A stretch of DNA of 64,000 nucleotides from Stutzerimonas stutzeri (GCA_002339675.1 DDKB01000018.1:124001-188000), one strand, 5' to 3'; shown: positions 5,714-15,029, counted from the stretch's first letter. Notes: generated by a model not told the origin, from the sequence alone. A program made the numbers and translations.

Positions 5714-8299
5714 ATGAATCTCTTCAAACGCACCGCCAAGGACGCCACAGTACTCAACCCCGCCGACACCACGTCCGCATCGCCACGCCGCGGCGCCAGC
5801 CTCAAGGCCCTCGGGCCGGGACTGCTGCCGGGGCTGCTGGGGCTCGCCCTGGCGGCCGGCCTGCTGTGGGCCTCCCAGCAGACCAACCAGCAGCGACAGG
5901 CCGAGGCGCTGGCCGATGCCTGGGGCCAAAGTCAGGCATCGGCGGTCGCCGGCGCCTTGCGCCAGCTGCGTAGCGACACCCAGGCGATGGCCGGCGACCC
6001 GCTGGTCCTGGACGCGCTGCGCAGCGGCGATCCCGAGCAGCGGCGCGCAGCCGAGCGGGCGCTGCGCTACCGCGACGGTGTCGTCGATGCGCACATCAAC
6101 CCAAGCGGTGGCGCGCAACCGGCCCCCGATCGCCCGGGCCCGCTGACCTTCGCCGCGCTGGATCTACTGCAGCGCGCCGAAAACGGCGCGGCGCCGCCGG
6201 CCGAAGCGTTCAAGGCCGGCAGTCGCTGGCTGCTCTACAGCGCCGTGGCGATCCGGCCGGGCCCGCAGCAGCCCGTCGAAGGCACCCTGCTGGTGGTCAG
6301 CCGCCTGGATCGCCTGCTCGCCACACTCCCCGCGCTGCCGGCCGAAGCGGGCCAGCTGCGGCTGGTCCAGCAGTTCAGCAATGCGCCGCAACGGGTACTC
6401 GCGCAGCGCGGCGGTCCTGTGGACGATGGCGAGGCGATCGCCCTGCCGTCGCCGAACCCGAACTGGACGCTGAGCTTCGTTCCCGGCCGCGACGCCGCCG
6501 CACCGGCGCATTCGCCACTCTTGTTGCTGGCGGCCGGGCTGGTCGCCCTCACCGGCCTGTTGCTCGGCCTGCAGGTCACCCTCAACGCCCAGCAGCGACG
6601 CCTGCGCGAGGACGTTGTGCAGTTGAGTCGCCTGGTGCAGGAACTCTGCTCGGGCAAGACCATCAAAACACCGACCTTGAGCCTGCCGGCCCTCGATGCC
6701 CTGGCCAGGAGTCTGGCCCGCCTGCCCTTGAGAGCAGCGACCGCACCACCGGCCACCGCGCCGGTCGCGACGCAGCCTCCAGCCCGACAGGCCTCTACCC
6801 ACGAGTACGTCGACCCCCTGTTCCAGGACAGCGATATTCTCGACATCGATATTCTCGACGAGGACCAGGACTGGCTTGGCCTCGACACCCAGGAGCGAGA
6901 AACCGCAATGACTGCCGCGAAAGCCCCACAACTCCCCGCCAGCATCTTCCGCGCCTACGACATCCGTGGCGTGGTCGGCGACACCCTGACCAACGAAACC
7001 GCCTACTGGATCGGCCGCGCGGTCGGCTCCCAGAGCCTGGCCCAGGGCGAGCCGAATGTCTCGGTCGGCCGAGATGGTCGCCTGTCCGGCCCCGAACTGG
7101 TGCAGCATCTGATTCAGGGGCTGGTGGACAGCGGTTGCAGCGTCAGCGACGTCGGCATGGTGCCCACGCCGGTACTCTATTACGCAGCCAACGTGCTGGC
7201 CGGCAAATCCGGGGTGATGCTTACCGGCAGCCACAATCCGCCGGACTACAACGGCTTCAAGATAGTCATCGCCGGCGACACCCTGGCCAACGAGCAGATC
7301 CAGGCCTTGCGCCAGCGCATCGAGACTGGCGATCTCAGCGAGGGGGTCGGCCAGGCGGAACAGGTCGACGTGCTGCAAAGCTACTTCAAGCGCGTCCGCG
7401 ACGATATCGCGATGGCCAAGCCACTCAAGGTGGTGGTCGACTGCGGCAACGGCGTGGCTGGCGTCATCGCGCCGCAACTGATCGAGGCGCTGGGCTGCAA
7501 GGTGATCCCGCTGTTCTGCGAGGTCGACGGCAACTTCCCCAACCATCACCCAGATCCGGGCAAGCTGGAAAACCTCGAAGACCTGATCGCCAAGGTCAAG
7601 TCGGAGAATGCTGACCTGGGCCTGGCCTTCGATGGCGACGGCGATCGCGTCGGCGTGGTGACCAACGCGGGCACTGTGGTGTTCCCTGATCGCCTGCTGA
7701 TGCTGTTCGCCAAGGACGTGGTATCGCGCAATCCCGGTGCCGACATCATCTTCGACGTCAAGTGCACGCGCCGGCTGACGCCGCTGATCAGCGGCTACGG
7801 TGGTCGCCCGGTGATGTGGAAAACCGGGCACTCACTGATCAAAAAGAAGATGAAGGAAACCGGCGCCCTGCTCGCCGGCGAAATGAGCGGCCACATCTTC
7901 TTCAAGGAACGTTGGTACGGCTTCGACGACGGCATCTACAGCGCTGTACGCCTGCTGGAAATCCTCAGCCAGGACAAACGCAACGCCGAGCAGGTCTTCG
8001 CCGCCTTCCCCAACGACATTTCCACACCGGAGATCAACATCACGGTCACCGAGGAAAGCAAATTCACCATCATTGAAGCGCTGCACCGCGATGCTCATTG
8101 GGGCGAAGCCAACATCACCACGCTCGACGGCGTGCGTGTCGACTACCCCAAGGGCTGGGGTCTGGTTCGCGCCTCCAACACCACGCCGGTGCTGGTCCTG
8201 CGTTTCGAGGCCGAAAGCGAAGACGAGCTCAAGCGCATACAGGAAGTCTTCCGCGCGCAGCTTTATACTGTCGCGCCCGACCTCACCTTGCCGTTCTGA
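5714..8299 (+). CDS. algC: Phosphomannomutase/phosphoglucomutase AlgC with membrane N-terminal half
   Basis: AlgC interconverts mannose-1-/6-phosphate and glucose-1-/6-phosphate for alginate, LPS and rhamnolipid precursors. The frame encodes 861 residues. Residues 1-398 have two transmembrane segments (about 35-55 and 267-289) enclosing a roughly 210-residue periplasmic domain and followed by a cytoplasmic linker. From the internal ATG at 6908 the sequence is the classical 463-residue enzyme. In that numbering the phospho-serine of TGSHNPP is Ser108 and the magnesium loop DGDGDR begins at Asp242, as in the P. aeruginosa enzyme. An AGGAG-like site precedes the internal ATG, so both a long membrane form and a short soluble form are possible. 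The long form is annotated in many pseudomonads. Confidence 0.93.
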   Translation: MNLFKRTAKDATVLNPADTTSASPRRGASLKALGPGLLPGLLGLALAAGLLWASQQTNQQRQAEALADAWGQSQASAVAGALRQLRSDTQAMAGDPLVLDALRSGDPEQRRAAERALRYRDGVVDAHINPSGGAQPAPDRPGPLTFAALDLLQRAENGAAPPAEAFKAGSRWLLYSAVAIRPGPQQPVEGTLLVVSRLDRLLATLPALPAEAGQLRLVQQFSNAPQRVLAQRGGPVDDGEAIALPSPNPNWTLSFVPGRDAAAPAHSPLLLLAAGLVALTGLLLGLQVTLNAQQRRLREDVVQLSRLVQELCSGKTIKTPTLSLPALDALARSLARLPLRAATAPPATAPVATQPPARQASTHEYVDPLFQDSDILDIDILDEDQDWLGLDTQERETAMTAAKAPQLPASIFRAYDIRGVVGDTLTNETAYWIGRAVGSQSLAQGEPNVSVGRDGRLSGPELVQHLIQGLVDSGCSVSDVGMVPTPVLYYAANVLAGKSGVMLTGSHNPPDYNGFKIVIAGDTLANEQIQALRQRIETGDLSEGVGQAEQVDVLQSYFKRVRDDIAMAKPLKVVVDCGNGVAGVIAPQLIEALGCKVIPLFCEVDGNFPNHHPDPGKLENLEDLIAKVKSENADLGLAFDGDGDRVGVVTNAGTVVFPDRLLMLFAKDVVSRNPGADIIFDVKCTRRLTPLISGYGGRPVMWKTGHSLIKKKMKETGALLAGEMSGHIFFKERWYGFDDGIYSAVRLLEILSQDKRNAEQVFAAFPNDISTPEINITVTEESKFTIIEALHRDAHWGEANITTLDGVRVDYPKGWGLVRASNTTPVLVLRFEAESEDELKRIQEVFRAQLYTVAPDLTLPF

Positions 8300-8314
8300 C
8301 TAGCGGAGCCCTGC

Positions 8315-9214
8315 ATGACCCTCAGCCGTGAAGCTGCCACCCAATTCGCCCAGGTTCTATCCGAAGCGCTGCCCTACATCCGCCGGTTCGTCGGCAAGAC
8401 CCTGGTGATCAAGTACGGCGGCAACGCGATGGAAAGCGAGGAGCTCAAGACCGGCTTCGCCCGCGACATCGTGCTGATGAAGGCGGTGGGCATCAACCCG
8501 GTGGTGGTGCACGGTGGCGGACCGCAGATCGGCGACCTGCTCAAGCGGCTGAACATCGAAAGCCACTTCATCGACGGCATGCGGGTCACCGACAGCCAGA
8601 CGATGGACGTGGTGGAGATGGTGCTGGGCGGACAAGTCAACAAGAGCATCGTCAGCTTGATCAACCAGCACGGCGGCGCGGCCATTGGCCTGACCGGCAA
8701 GGATGCCAAGCTGATCCGCGCGAAGAAGCTCAAGGCCACGCGCCAGACGCCGGAAATGACGTCGCCCGAAATCATCGACATCGGTCATGTCGGCGAAGTC
8801 ACCGGGGTCAATACCGAGCTGCTCGAGATGCTGGTACGGGGCAATTTCATCCCGGTCATCGCTCCCATCGGCGTTGGCCCGGATGGCGAGTCCTACAACA
8901 TCAACGCCGACCTGGTCGCCGGCAAGGTCGCCGAAGCCCTGAAGGCGGAAAAGCTGATGCTGCTGACCAATATCGCCGGCCTGATGGACAAGCAGGGACA
9001 GGTCCTGACTGGGCTGACCACTGCCCAGGTAAACGAATTGATCGCCGACGGCACCATCTACGGCGGCATGCTGCCGAAGATTCGCTGCGCCCTGGAAGCC
9101 GTACAAGGGGGCGTGCACAGCGCGCATATCATCGACGGCCGCGTACCGAACGCCGTGCTGCTGGAGATTTTCACCGACATCGGCGTCGGCACGCTCATCA
9201 CCAACCGCAAGTAA
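8315..9214 (+). CDS. argB: Acetylglutamate kinase
   Basis: ArgB phosphorylates N-acetylglutamate, the second step of arginine synthesis and the usual target of arginine feedback inhibition. The 299-residue protein has the amino-acid-kinase fold signatures: IKYGGNAM (phosphate-binding lysine), VHGGGPQIGDLLKRL, and GGMLPKIRCALEAVQGGV near the C-terminus. The N-terminal helix before LVIKYGG is the extension found in arginine-inhibitable hexameric enzymes. It begins 15 bases after algC, the conserved pseudomonad order, and is probably co-transcribed. A hairpin follows the stop. Confidence 0.96.
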   Translation: MTLSREAATQFAQVLSEALPYIRRFVGKTLVIKYGGNAMESEELKTGFARDIVLMKAVGINPVVVHGGGPQIGDLLKRLNIESHFIDGMRVTDSQTMDVVEMVLGGQVNKSIVSLINQHGGAAIGLTGKDAKLIRAKKLKATRQTPEMTSPEIIDIGHVGEVTGVNTELLEMLVRGNFIPVIAPIGVGPDGESYNINADLVAGKVAEALKAEKLMLLTNIAGLMDKQGQVLTGLTTAQVNELIADGTIYGGMLPKIRCALEAVQGGVHSAHIIDGRVPNAVLLEIFTDIGVGTLITNRK

Positions 9215-9223
9215 CCGCTGACC

Positions 9224-9242
9224 GGCGCCTCCTCGAGGCGCC
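9224..9242. terminator. Hairpin between convergent argB and DUF4124 gene
   Basis: GGCGCCTC and GAGGCGCC form a perfect 8 bp GC-rich stem with a CTC loop. It sits in the 38-base gap between two convergent genes. No T-run follows on either strand, so it may be a weak bidirectional terminator. Confidence 0.5.
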
Positions 9243-9252
9243 AGCTCGCAGT

Positions 9253-9834
9253 CTACTCCGTCTTGCCGAGCAGCTCGCCGAGGCGCTGGCGCTCCCGGGC
9301 GAAACTGACCTTGGCCTGCTGCCGGGCCAGCCGGTAGCGATCCAGGTCGCGCCGCAGGCTGGCCTGTTCCTTGTTCAGGTTATCGATCTGCGTCAACAAC
9401 TGCTTGGGCACTTCCCGCCCGGCGCGCTCATGCGCCGCCGCCTGGCTCTGCAGGTTGGCCTGCTGGGCATGCAGGGATTGCAGATTGCCGTGGGTAATCC
9501 CGATCACGCTGTCGAGCTCCGCCAGCTTCCGGGTCTCGGCCCGTTCGACGTCCTCGACGCTGGCGTACAACCGCAGCAGCTGCGCGTCCGAACCGGCCCG
9601 GGCCTTGGCCTCCAGCAGGCGCTGACGCTCCTCGGCGGTGGGCGCTGGGGGAATCACCTGGGTCACGCGGCCCTGGTCGTTGAGCACCTCATAGCCCTTG
9701 CCGATGTATTGCGGCGGAACCCCCTGCCGGTTGAGCACCACGACGCCACCGTCATCGACATAGCGATACAGCTCCGCCTGCGCCGTTGCCGCACACAGCA
9801 AGCTTCCCAGCAGCACACCTGTTCCGATTCGCAT
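9253..9834 (-). CDS. DUF4124-domain periplasmic protein
   Basis: This is a 193-residue exported protein of unknown function. A Sec signal peptide (RIGTGVLLGSLLCAATAQA) precedes the DUF4124 core, visible as ELYRYVDDGGVVVLNRQGVPPQY. The second half, about residues 85-190, is a charged coiled coil rich in Leu, Gln and Arg. The start at 9834 places the basic n-region of the signal peptide at the N-terminus; the ATG 42 bases further upstream would add a polar leader and is less likely. The gene is convergent with argB and is followed upstream by a gap of about 300 bases before pyrE. Proteins of this type are common and uncharacterised in Pseudomonas. Confidence 0.8.
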   Translation of the reverse strand: MRIGTGVLLGSLLCAATAQAELYRYVDDGGVVVLNRQGVPPQYIGKGYEVLNDQGRVTQVIPPAPTAEERQRLLEAKARAGSDAQLLRLYASVEDVERAETRKLAELDSVIGITHGNLQSLHAQQANLQSQAAAHERAGREVPKQLLTQIDNLNKEQASLRRDLDRYRLARQQAKVSFARERQRLGELLGKTE

Positions 9835-10132
9835 ACTCCAGCCTCTTCCGTTTTCGGCGTGCCCGGCATCGCCCATCCAACCGCTGATCGTCGTCTCGAC
9901 GCGCCGAGCTTATACAAACCGGCCAGTGATGCGCAGCAATAAGCACACCAGGCAGCGCTGCAGCGATGTGATCAGCGCAGTAGGCCGCTAACGGCCGTCC
10001 GCTGTCGCCACCGTATCGGCAGGCTAATGAGACGCGACGCCCCTCCGGGCGCCGCAAATCGTCAGATGCTGACACAAGACTACCGCCATCCGGGGTTTCC
10101 GGCGCCTGGCGGGCCGCCTCGAACAGCAATAC
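9835..10132. other. Intergenic gap between pyrE and the DUF4124 gene
   Basis: This gap of about 300 bases contains no supported gene. Open frames crossing it are short and lack family resemblance. It must hold the promoter of the DUF4124 gene and the end of the pyrE transcript, but I could not pick a clear -10/-35 pair or a T-tailed hairpin. Confidence 0.4.
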
Positions 10133-10774
10133 TCAGATGCCGTACTGGTCGCGATAGGCCTCGACCGCCGGCAGGTGCTGCCGTAATTCGGCGTCGGCCG
10201 CCAGGAAGTCCAAGACCTGCTCCAGCGAGACGATGCTGACTACCGGCATGGCGTAGTCGCGTTCGACCTCCTGGATGGCCGACAGCTCGCCCTGCCCGCG
10301 CTCCTGCCGGTTCAGCGCAATCAGCACGCCAGCCGCGCGGGCGCCCTGGGCCTCGATGATCTGCATGACTTCGCGAATCGCCGTTCCCGCGGTAATGACG
10401 TCGTCGACGATGAGCACGCGGCCATTGAGCGGCGCGCCGACCAGCGTGCCGCCCTCGCCGTGGTCCTTGGCTTCCTTGCGGTTGAAGCACCAGGGCAGGT
10501 CGCGCCCATGATGCTCGGCCAGCGCCACCGCCGTTGCGGCCGCCAGCGGAATACCCTTGTAGGCCGGCCCGAACAGCACATCGAAGTCGATGCCGCTGTC
10601 GACCACCGCGGCCGCATAGAAGCGCCCCAGCTGCGCCAGCGCCGAGCCGGTGTTGAACAGGCCGGCGTTGAAGAAATAGGGGCTGGAGCGCCCGGATTTC
10701 AGGGTGAACTCACCGAAGCGCAGAACCCCGCGTTCGATGGCGAAGCGAATGAACTCGCGCTGGTACGCCTGCAT
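10133..10774 (-). CDS. pyrE: Orotate phosphoribosyltransferase
   Basis: PyrE transfers ribose-5-phosphate from PRPP to orotate to give OMP, the fifth step of pyrimidine synthesis. The 213-residue protein has the usual length. The PRPP-binding loop is visible as VLIVDDVITAGTAIRE, with the substrate-binding FTLKSGRSSPYFFNAG near the N-terminus and FNRKEAKDHGEGG in the flexible catalytic loop. It is divergent from crc with an 84-base gap, the arrangement known from P. aeruginosa, so the two promoters lie back to back. Confidence 0.97.
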   Translation of the reverse strand: MQAYQREFIRFAIERGVLRFGEFTLKSGRSSPYFFNAGLFNTGSALAQLGRFYAAAVVDSGIDFDVLFGPAYKGIPLAAATAVALAEHHGRDLPWCFNRKEAKDHGEGGTLVGAPLNGRVLIVDDVITAGTAIREVMQIIEAQGARAAGVLIALNRQERGQGELSAIQEVERDYAMPVVSIVSLEQVLDFLAADAELRQHLPAVEAYRDQYGI

Positions 10775-10858
10775 GAAGAATATTCCCGGAAGACACTGAC
10801 TTAGCTAATTGCGAAGAGCTTGGGTTATCATACACGCACGTGTTTTTAGGGGCCATTT

Positions 10859-11638
10859 ATGCGGATCATCAGCGTCAACGTGAATGGCATTCAAGCGGCG
10901 GCACAGCGGGGCTTGCTCAGCTGGCTGCAGGCGCAGAATGCCGATGTCATCTGCCTGCAGGATACCCGCGCCTCCGTTGTAGAACTCGACGATCCGGCCT
11001 ACCAGCTCGACGGCTATTTTCTCTATACCGTCGACGGTGAAATCCCGGAGCAAGGCGGCGTCGCGCTGTATTCGCGGCTGCAGCCCAAAGCCGTCATCAT
11101 GGGCCTAGGCTTCGAGACGGCCGACCGTTACGGTCGCTACCTGCAGGCCGATTTCGACAAGGTCAGTATCGCCAGCCTGTTGTTGCCCACCGGGCGCGGC
11201 GGCGACGAAGAGCTGAACCAGAAATTCAAGTTCATGGACGATTTCGCGCATTACCTCGACAAGCAGCGCCGCAAGCGTCGCGAGTATATTTACTGCGGAT
11301 CGCTGTTCGTGGCGCACCAGAAACTCGACGTGAAGAACTGGCGCGACTGCCAGCAGTCCACCGGCTTCCTCGCCCCGGAGCGCGCCTGGCTGGACGAGAT
11401 CTTCGGCAACATGGGCTACATCGACGCCCTGCGTGAGGTGACCCGCGAAGGCGATCTGTACAGCTGGTGGCCCGACACCGAACAGGCGCAAATGCTTAAC
11501 CTGGGCTGGCGCTTCGACTACCAGATCCTGACCTCGGGCATGCGCCGCTTCGTTCGCAACGCGCGCCTGCCGCGCCAACCGCGCTTCTCTCAACACGCCC
11601 CGCTGGTGGTCGACTACGACTGGACGCTCAGCATCTGA
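10859..11638 (+). CDS. crc: Catabolite repression control protein Crc
   Basis: Crc works with Hfq to hold target mRNAs untranslated during carbon catabolite repression in pseudomonads, and is antagonised by CrcZ-type RNAs. The 259-residue length and the divergent pyrE neighbour match P. aeruginosa Crc. The fold is that of exonuclease III, but catalytic positions are altered: where the nuclease has GDFN the sequence reads GSLF, and the C-terminal SDH motif reads SQH. That agrees with the known absence of nuclease activity in Crc. CQEAxx-type motif one is present only as CLQDTR. Glycolate and glutarate genes later in the window are the kind of catabolic genes such regulation reaches, but no direct link is shown. 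Confidence 0.93.
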   Translation: MRIISVNVNGIQAAAQRGLLSWLQAQNADVICLQDTRASVVELDDPAYQLDGYFLYTVDGEIPEQGGVALYSRLQPKAVIMGLGFETADRYGRYLQADFDKVSIASLLLPTGRGGDEELNQKFKFMDDFAHYLDKQRRKRREYIYCGSLFVAHQKLDVKNWRDCQQSTGFLAPERAWLDEIFGNMGYIDALREVTREGDLYSWWPDTEQAQMLNLGWRFDYQILTSGMRRFVRNARLPRQPRFSQHAPLVVDYDWTLSI

Positions 11639-11713
11639 GCAGCGCGCCGCAAGCGAATCGCGCCGACAGCACATCGATCATCATCTTGGCGCCGCCTCGG
11701 CACTCGCCACCGG

Positions 11714-12082
11714 CTATTTGACGATGCGCCAACAGAACGGATAACGATAGGGCTTGCCCTCGTTGGCACGAATCCCGGCGATCACCACCAACACCAGCGC
11801 CACTACGCTGATCAGCGCCATCAACGGAAAGCCGATCAGAATCCAGGCCAACACGCCGCAGATCATCAGCAGAATGCTGAAGGTGATCTGGAAATTCAGC
11901 GCTTCCTTGCCCTGCTCGTCGACGAAAGGATCCATATCTTTCTTCAGCTGCCAGACGATCAACGGCCCCAGTACGTTGCCGATCATTGGCACCAGAAACC
12001 AGAAGAACGCCGAGTAATGACAGAACATGGCCCATTGCCGCGCCTGTGCGGAGGGATGCGGAACCAGCTGTTGATCAGTCAT
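11714..12082 (-). CDS. DUF4870 small membrane protein
   Basis: This is a 122-residue inner-membrane protein of unknown function. Four hydrophobic segments are arranged as in the DUF4870 (Tic20-like) family: AMFCHYSAFFWFLVPMIG, VLGPLIVWQL, the amphipathic FQITFSILLMICGVLAWILIG, and MALISVVALVLVVIAGI. The motif QGKEALNFQIT between the second and third segments is characteristic. It lies 20 bases after rph in the same direction and is convergent with crc. An identical neighbourhood (crc, this gene, rph) is known in P. aeruginosa. No substrate or partner can be inferred. Confidence 0.85.
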   Translation of the reverse strand: MTDQQLVPHPSAQARQWAMFCHYSAFFWFLVPMIGNVLGPLIVWQLKKDMDPFVDEQGKEALNFQITFSILLMICGVLAWILIGFPLMALISVVALVLVVIAGIRANEGKPYRYPFCWRIVK

Positions 12083-12102
12083 GGCGTTCTCCTGCGATTG
12101 GG

Positions 12103-12825
12103 TCAGTCAGCCAGCACGGCGAGCTGCAAGGCGAACAGCTCCTGCATGCCGGCCTGAGCCAGCGCCAGCATGGCGCTCAACTCGTCCGGCTGGAAGGGCG
12201 CACCTTCGGCAGTACCCTGGATCTCGATGAAGCCGCCCGCGTCGGTCATCACCACGTTGAGATCGGTCTCGGCGGCGGAGTCCTCGAGGTAATCCAGATC
12301 CAGCACCGGCTTACCCTGGAAGATCCCCACCGATACCGCGCCGACCATCTGCTTGAGCGGATCGCCACCCTTGAGGCCGCCACGCTTCTTGAGCAGCTTG
12401 AGCGCATCCACCAGCGCCACCATCGAGCCGGTGATGGATGCCGTGCGGGTGCCGCCGTCGGCCTGGATCACATCGCAGTCGATGTAGATGGTGTTTTCGC
12501 CCAGCTTGCTCATATCCAGCGCGGCCCGCAGCGAACGCCCGATGAGCCGCTGGATCTCCAGGGTTCGGCCACCCTGCTTGCCCCGACTGGCTTCGCGCTG
12601 GTTGCGCTCGCCCGTGGCGCGCGGCAGCATGCCGTACTCGGCGGTCAGCCAACCCTGCCCCTGCCCCTTGAGAAAGCGTGGAACGCCGTTCTCGATACTG
12701 GCAGTGCAGATCACCTTGGTATCACCGAACTCCACCAGCACCGACCCTTCGGCGTGCTTGGTGTAGTGGCGGGTGATGCGGATCGGACGCAGCTGATCGG
12801 CGGCGCGGCCACTGGGACGCTTCAT
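12103..12825 (-). CDS. rph: Ribonuclease PH
   Basis: RNase PH is a phosphate-dependent 3'-exonuclease that trims tRNA precursors. The 240-residue protein starts with MKRPSGR and RPIRITRHYTKHAEGSVLVEFG, and has the RGKQGGRTLEIQRLIGRSLRA stretch and the IYIDCDVIQADGGTR active-site region of the family. The start at 12825 gives the family length; an upstream in-frame extension to 12960 runs through what is evidently the promoter region. It is divergent from yicC, with about 180 bases between them. Confidence 0.96.
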   Translation of the reverse strand: MKRPSGRAADQLRPIRITRHYTKHAEGSVLVEFGDTKVICTASIENGVPRFLKGQGQGWLTAEYGMLPRATGERNQREASRGKQGGRTLEIQRLIGRSLRAALDMSKLGENTIYIDCDVIQADGGTRTASITGSMVALVDALKLLKKRGGLKGGDPLKQMVGAVSVGIFQGKPVLDLDYLEDSAAETDLNVVMTDAGGFIEIQGTAEGAPFQPDELSAMLALAQAGMQELFALQLAVLAD

Positions 12826-13007
12826 GGGTACTTCCTGCTTGTTGGCGATTGATTGGGCGCCATTATACGGCCGCACCCGCCGGTTATGGGCAACCGTCCG
12901 GGCATTTACCCGCCAGGCCCGACGCTGCCACTCGCCCAACGCAGGCGCCACGCCCGCCATTTTCCTTTACAATCTTCCGCCTTTCGCCCGACCCGAGAGG
13001 TTTCCCA

Positions 13008-13871
13008 ATGATCCACAGCATGACCGCCTTCGCCCGGACCGAACAGGCCAGCGATCACGGCACCCTCAGCTGGGAAATCCGCTCGGTGAACCATCGTTAC
13101 CTGGAACCGCACCTGCGCCTGCCCGAAGCGTTCCGCGACCTCGAAGCCGCCGTCCGCGACGCCCTACGCAAGGGGCTCTCACGCGGCAAGGTCGAATGCA
13201 CTCTGCGCTTCGCCGAGGCGACGACCGGGCGTCCGCTCCAGGTTGACAGTGATCGCGCGCGCCAGTTGGTCGATGCCGCCGAAACCGTCGCCGCGCTGAT
13301 CCGCCAGCCCGCTCCGCTCAATCCACTGGAAGTGCTTGCCTGGCCGGGTGTACTGGTGGCCGACAGCGCAGACCCGCAGGCGCTCGGCCGCGCCGCCCTG
13401 GAACTGTTCAACCAGGCGCTCGAGGAGCTGAAGGCTGGCCGCCAGCGCGAAGGCCAGGACCTGGCCCGCCTGATCAACGAACGTTTGGACGCCATCACCG
13501 AGCAAACCGCAACGCTACGCACCCAGGTTCCGCAAATGCTCGCGGCGCAGCGCCAGAAGCTGCTCGACCGGTGCGCGGAAATGCGGGCCGATCTTGACCC
13601 CCAGCGCCTGGAGCAGGAAATGGTACTGCTCGCCCAGAAGAGCGACGTGGCCGAAGAACTTGACCGTTTGACGACCCACGTCGGCGAAGTGCGGCGCGTG
13701 CTGAAGGCAGGAGGCGCCGCTGGCCGCCGCCTGGACTTTCTCATGCAGGAACTCAATCGCGAGGCCAACACCCTCGGATCGAAGGCGATCGACACGCGCA
13801 GCACCCAGGCCGCGGTCTCCCTCAAGGTGCTCATCGAGCAGATGCGCGAACAGGTGCAGAACATCGAGTGA
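13008..13871 (+). CDS. yicC: YicC-family endoribonuclease
   Basis: YicC proteins are a conserved family linked in Escherichia coli to degradation of the small RNA RyhB and to stationary-phase fitness. The 287-residue protein begins MIHSMTAFARTE and includes SWEIRSVNHRYLEPHLRLPE and the C-terminal GGAAGRRLDFLMQELNREANTLGSKA, both hallmark YicC stretches. The ATG at 13008 is preceded by GAGAGG and gives the family length; upstream in-frame codons would overlap the rph promoter region. It lies 58 bases before gmk and is likely part of a yicC-gmk transcript. Confidence 0.92.
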   Translation: MIHSMTAFARTEQASDHGTLSWEIRSVNHRYLEPHLRLPEAFRDLEAAVRDALRKGLSRGKVECTLRFAEATTGRPLQVDSDRARQLVDAAETVAALIRQPAPLNPLEVLAWPGVLVADSADPQALGRAALELFNQALEELKAGRQREGQDLARLINERLDAITEQTATLRTQVPQMLAAQRQKLLDRCAEMRADLDPQRLEQEMVLLAQKSDVAEELDRLTTHVGEVRRVLKAGGAAGRRLDFLMQELNREANTLGSKAIDTRSTQAAVSLKVLIEQMREQVQNIE

Positions 13872-13929
13872 TCAGCCGCCCTCGCGGCACCAGTGCCCCG
13901 CCTCCTCCATCCGCTACAGGTCCACGCCC

Positions 13930-14550
13930 ATGTCAGCCTCCACCGGTACGCTCTACATCGTTTCCGCGCCCTCCGGGGCCGGCAAGACCAGCCTGGTCAA
14001 GGCGCTGCTGGATGCGCAGCCGCTGGTCCGGGTCTCGGTATCCCATACCACACGCCCAATGCGCCCGGGCGAGGTCGACGGCGTCAACTACCACTTCGTC
14101 AGCCGCGACGCCTTTCTGGAACGCCTGGAGCAAGGCGAATTCCTCGAGCATGCCGAGGTGTTCGGCAACCTGTACGGCACGTCGCAGCGCTGGGTCGAAC
14201 AGACCCTCGAGGACGGCTACGACCTGATCCTGGAGATCGACTGGCAGGGCGCGCAACAGGTGCGCCGGCTGATGCCGCAAGCGCAGTCGATCTTCATCCT
14301 GCCGCCGTCCCAGGAAGCCCTGCGCCAGCGCTTGACCAACCGCGGCCAGGACAGCGACGAGGTGATCGACGTCCGCATGCGCGAGGCCGTGAGCGAAATG
14401 ACCCATTACGTCGAGTACGACTACCTGGTCATCAACGACGATTTTTCCCACGCCTTGGTCGACCTGCAGGCCATTTTTCGCGCCAACCGCCTGCGCCAGG
14501 CGGCGCAGCAGCAGCGCTTCGCAGGCCTATTCAAGCAATTGCTTGCCTGA
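13930..14550 (+). CDS. gmk: Guanylate kinase
   Basis: Gmk phosphorylates GMP to GDP using ATP and is essential for GTP and ppGpp supply. The 206-residue protein shows the P-loop SAPSGAGKTSLVKAL, the GMP-binding SVSHTTRPMRPGEVDGVNYHF and the lid-associated LILEIDWQGAQQVR. It sits between yicC and rpoZ-spoT, the conserved gammaproteobacterial gmk-rpoZ-spoT order. A gap of 155 bases before rpoZ leaves room for a separate rpoZ promoter. Confidence 0.97.
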   Translation: MSASTGTLYIVSAPSGAGKTSLVKALLDAQPLVRVSVSHTTRPMRPGEVDGVNYHFVSRDAFLERLEQGEFLEHAEVFGNLYGTSQRWVEQTLEDGYDLILEIDWQGAQQVRRLMPQAQSIFILPPSQEALRQRLTNRGQDSDEVIDVRMREAVSEMTHYVEYDYLVINDDFSHALVDLQAIFRANRLRQAAQQQRFAGLFKQLLA

Positions 14551-14705
14551 CCGACGCCCGTCCGCAGGCCAGGCGTCGGGCCGCAGCAGGCAGCTGCCAT
14601 CCCCCGGCCCGAGTTTTACCGCTTCCCTATTGGCTGGTGATTTTTTAGACTATCCCGTCCGCTCGCCCATTCGGGCATGCTTTACCGCTATTGATGAGGA
14701 ACACC

Positions 14706-14969
14706 ATGGCCCGCGTTACCGTCGAAGACTGCCTGGACAACGTAGATAACCGCTTCGAGCTGGTCATGCTCGCGACCAAGCGTTCGCGCCAACTGGCCAC
14801 CGGTGGCAAAGAGCCCAAGGTCGCCTGGGAAAATGACAAGCCGACCGTCGTGGCCCTGCGTGAAATCGCCTCTGGCCTGGTGGACTATGACGTCATCGCT
14901 CAGGATGACATCGTCGATGACGAGCCGCTGTTCGTTCAGTACGAGGAAGAGCCCAACGAGGCCCTCTGA
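14706..14969 (+). CDS. rpoZ: RNA polymerase omega subunit
   Basis: Omega helps assemble and stabilise the beta' subunit and forms part of the ppGpp site on RNA polymerase. The 87-residue protein begins MARVTVEDCLD and contains the conserved NRFELVMLATKRSRQL and ALREIA segments. The ATG at 14706 is preceded by GAGGA five bases upstream; the ATG at 14694 overlaps that ribosome binding site and is unlikely. spoT follows after 60 bases, placing a ppGpp-responsive subunit and the ppGpp enzyme in one operon, as is usual. Confidence 0.96.
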   Translation: MARVTVEDCLDNVDNRFELVMLATKRSRQLATGGKEPKVAWENDKPTVVALREIASGLVDYDVIAQDDIVDDEPLFVQYEEEPNEAL

Positions 14970-15029
14970 TTCAATGCCAGGTCGAAGTCGAACCGCAGTC
15001 CCAGTGCAGCGCCGGCGAGGAGCAATTCC

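Noticed and set aside
6164..7831. A 555-codon minus-strand frame opposite algC
   Set aside because: AlgC motifs fill the + strand here. The antisense product is low-complexity and has no family resemblance.
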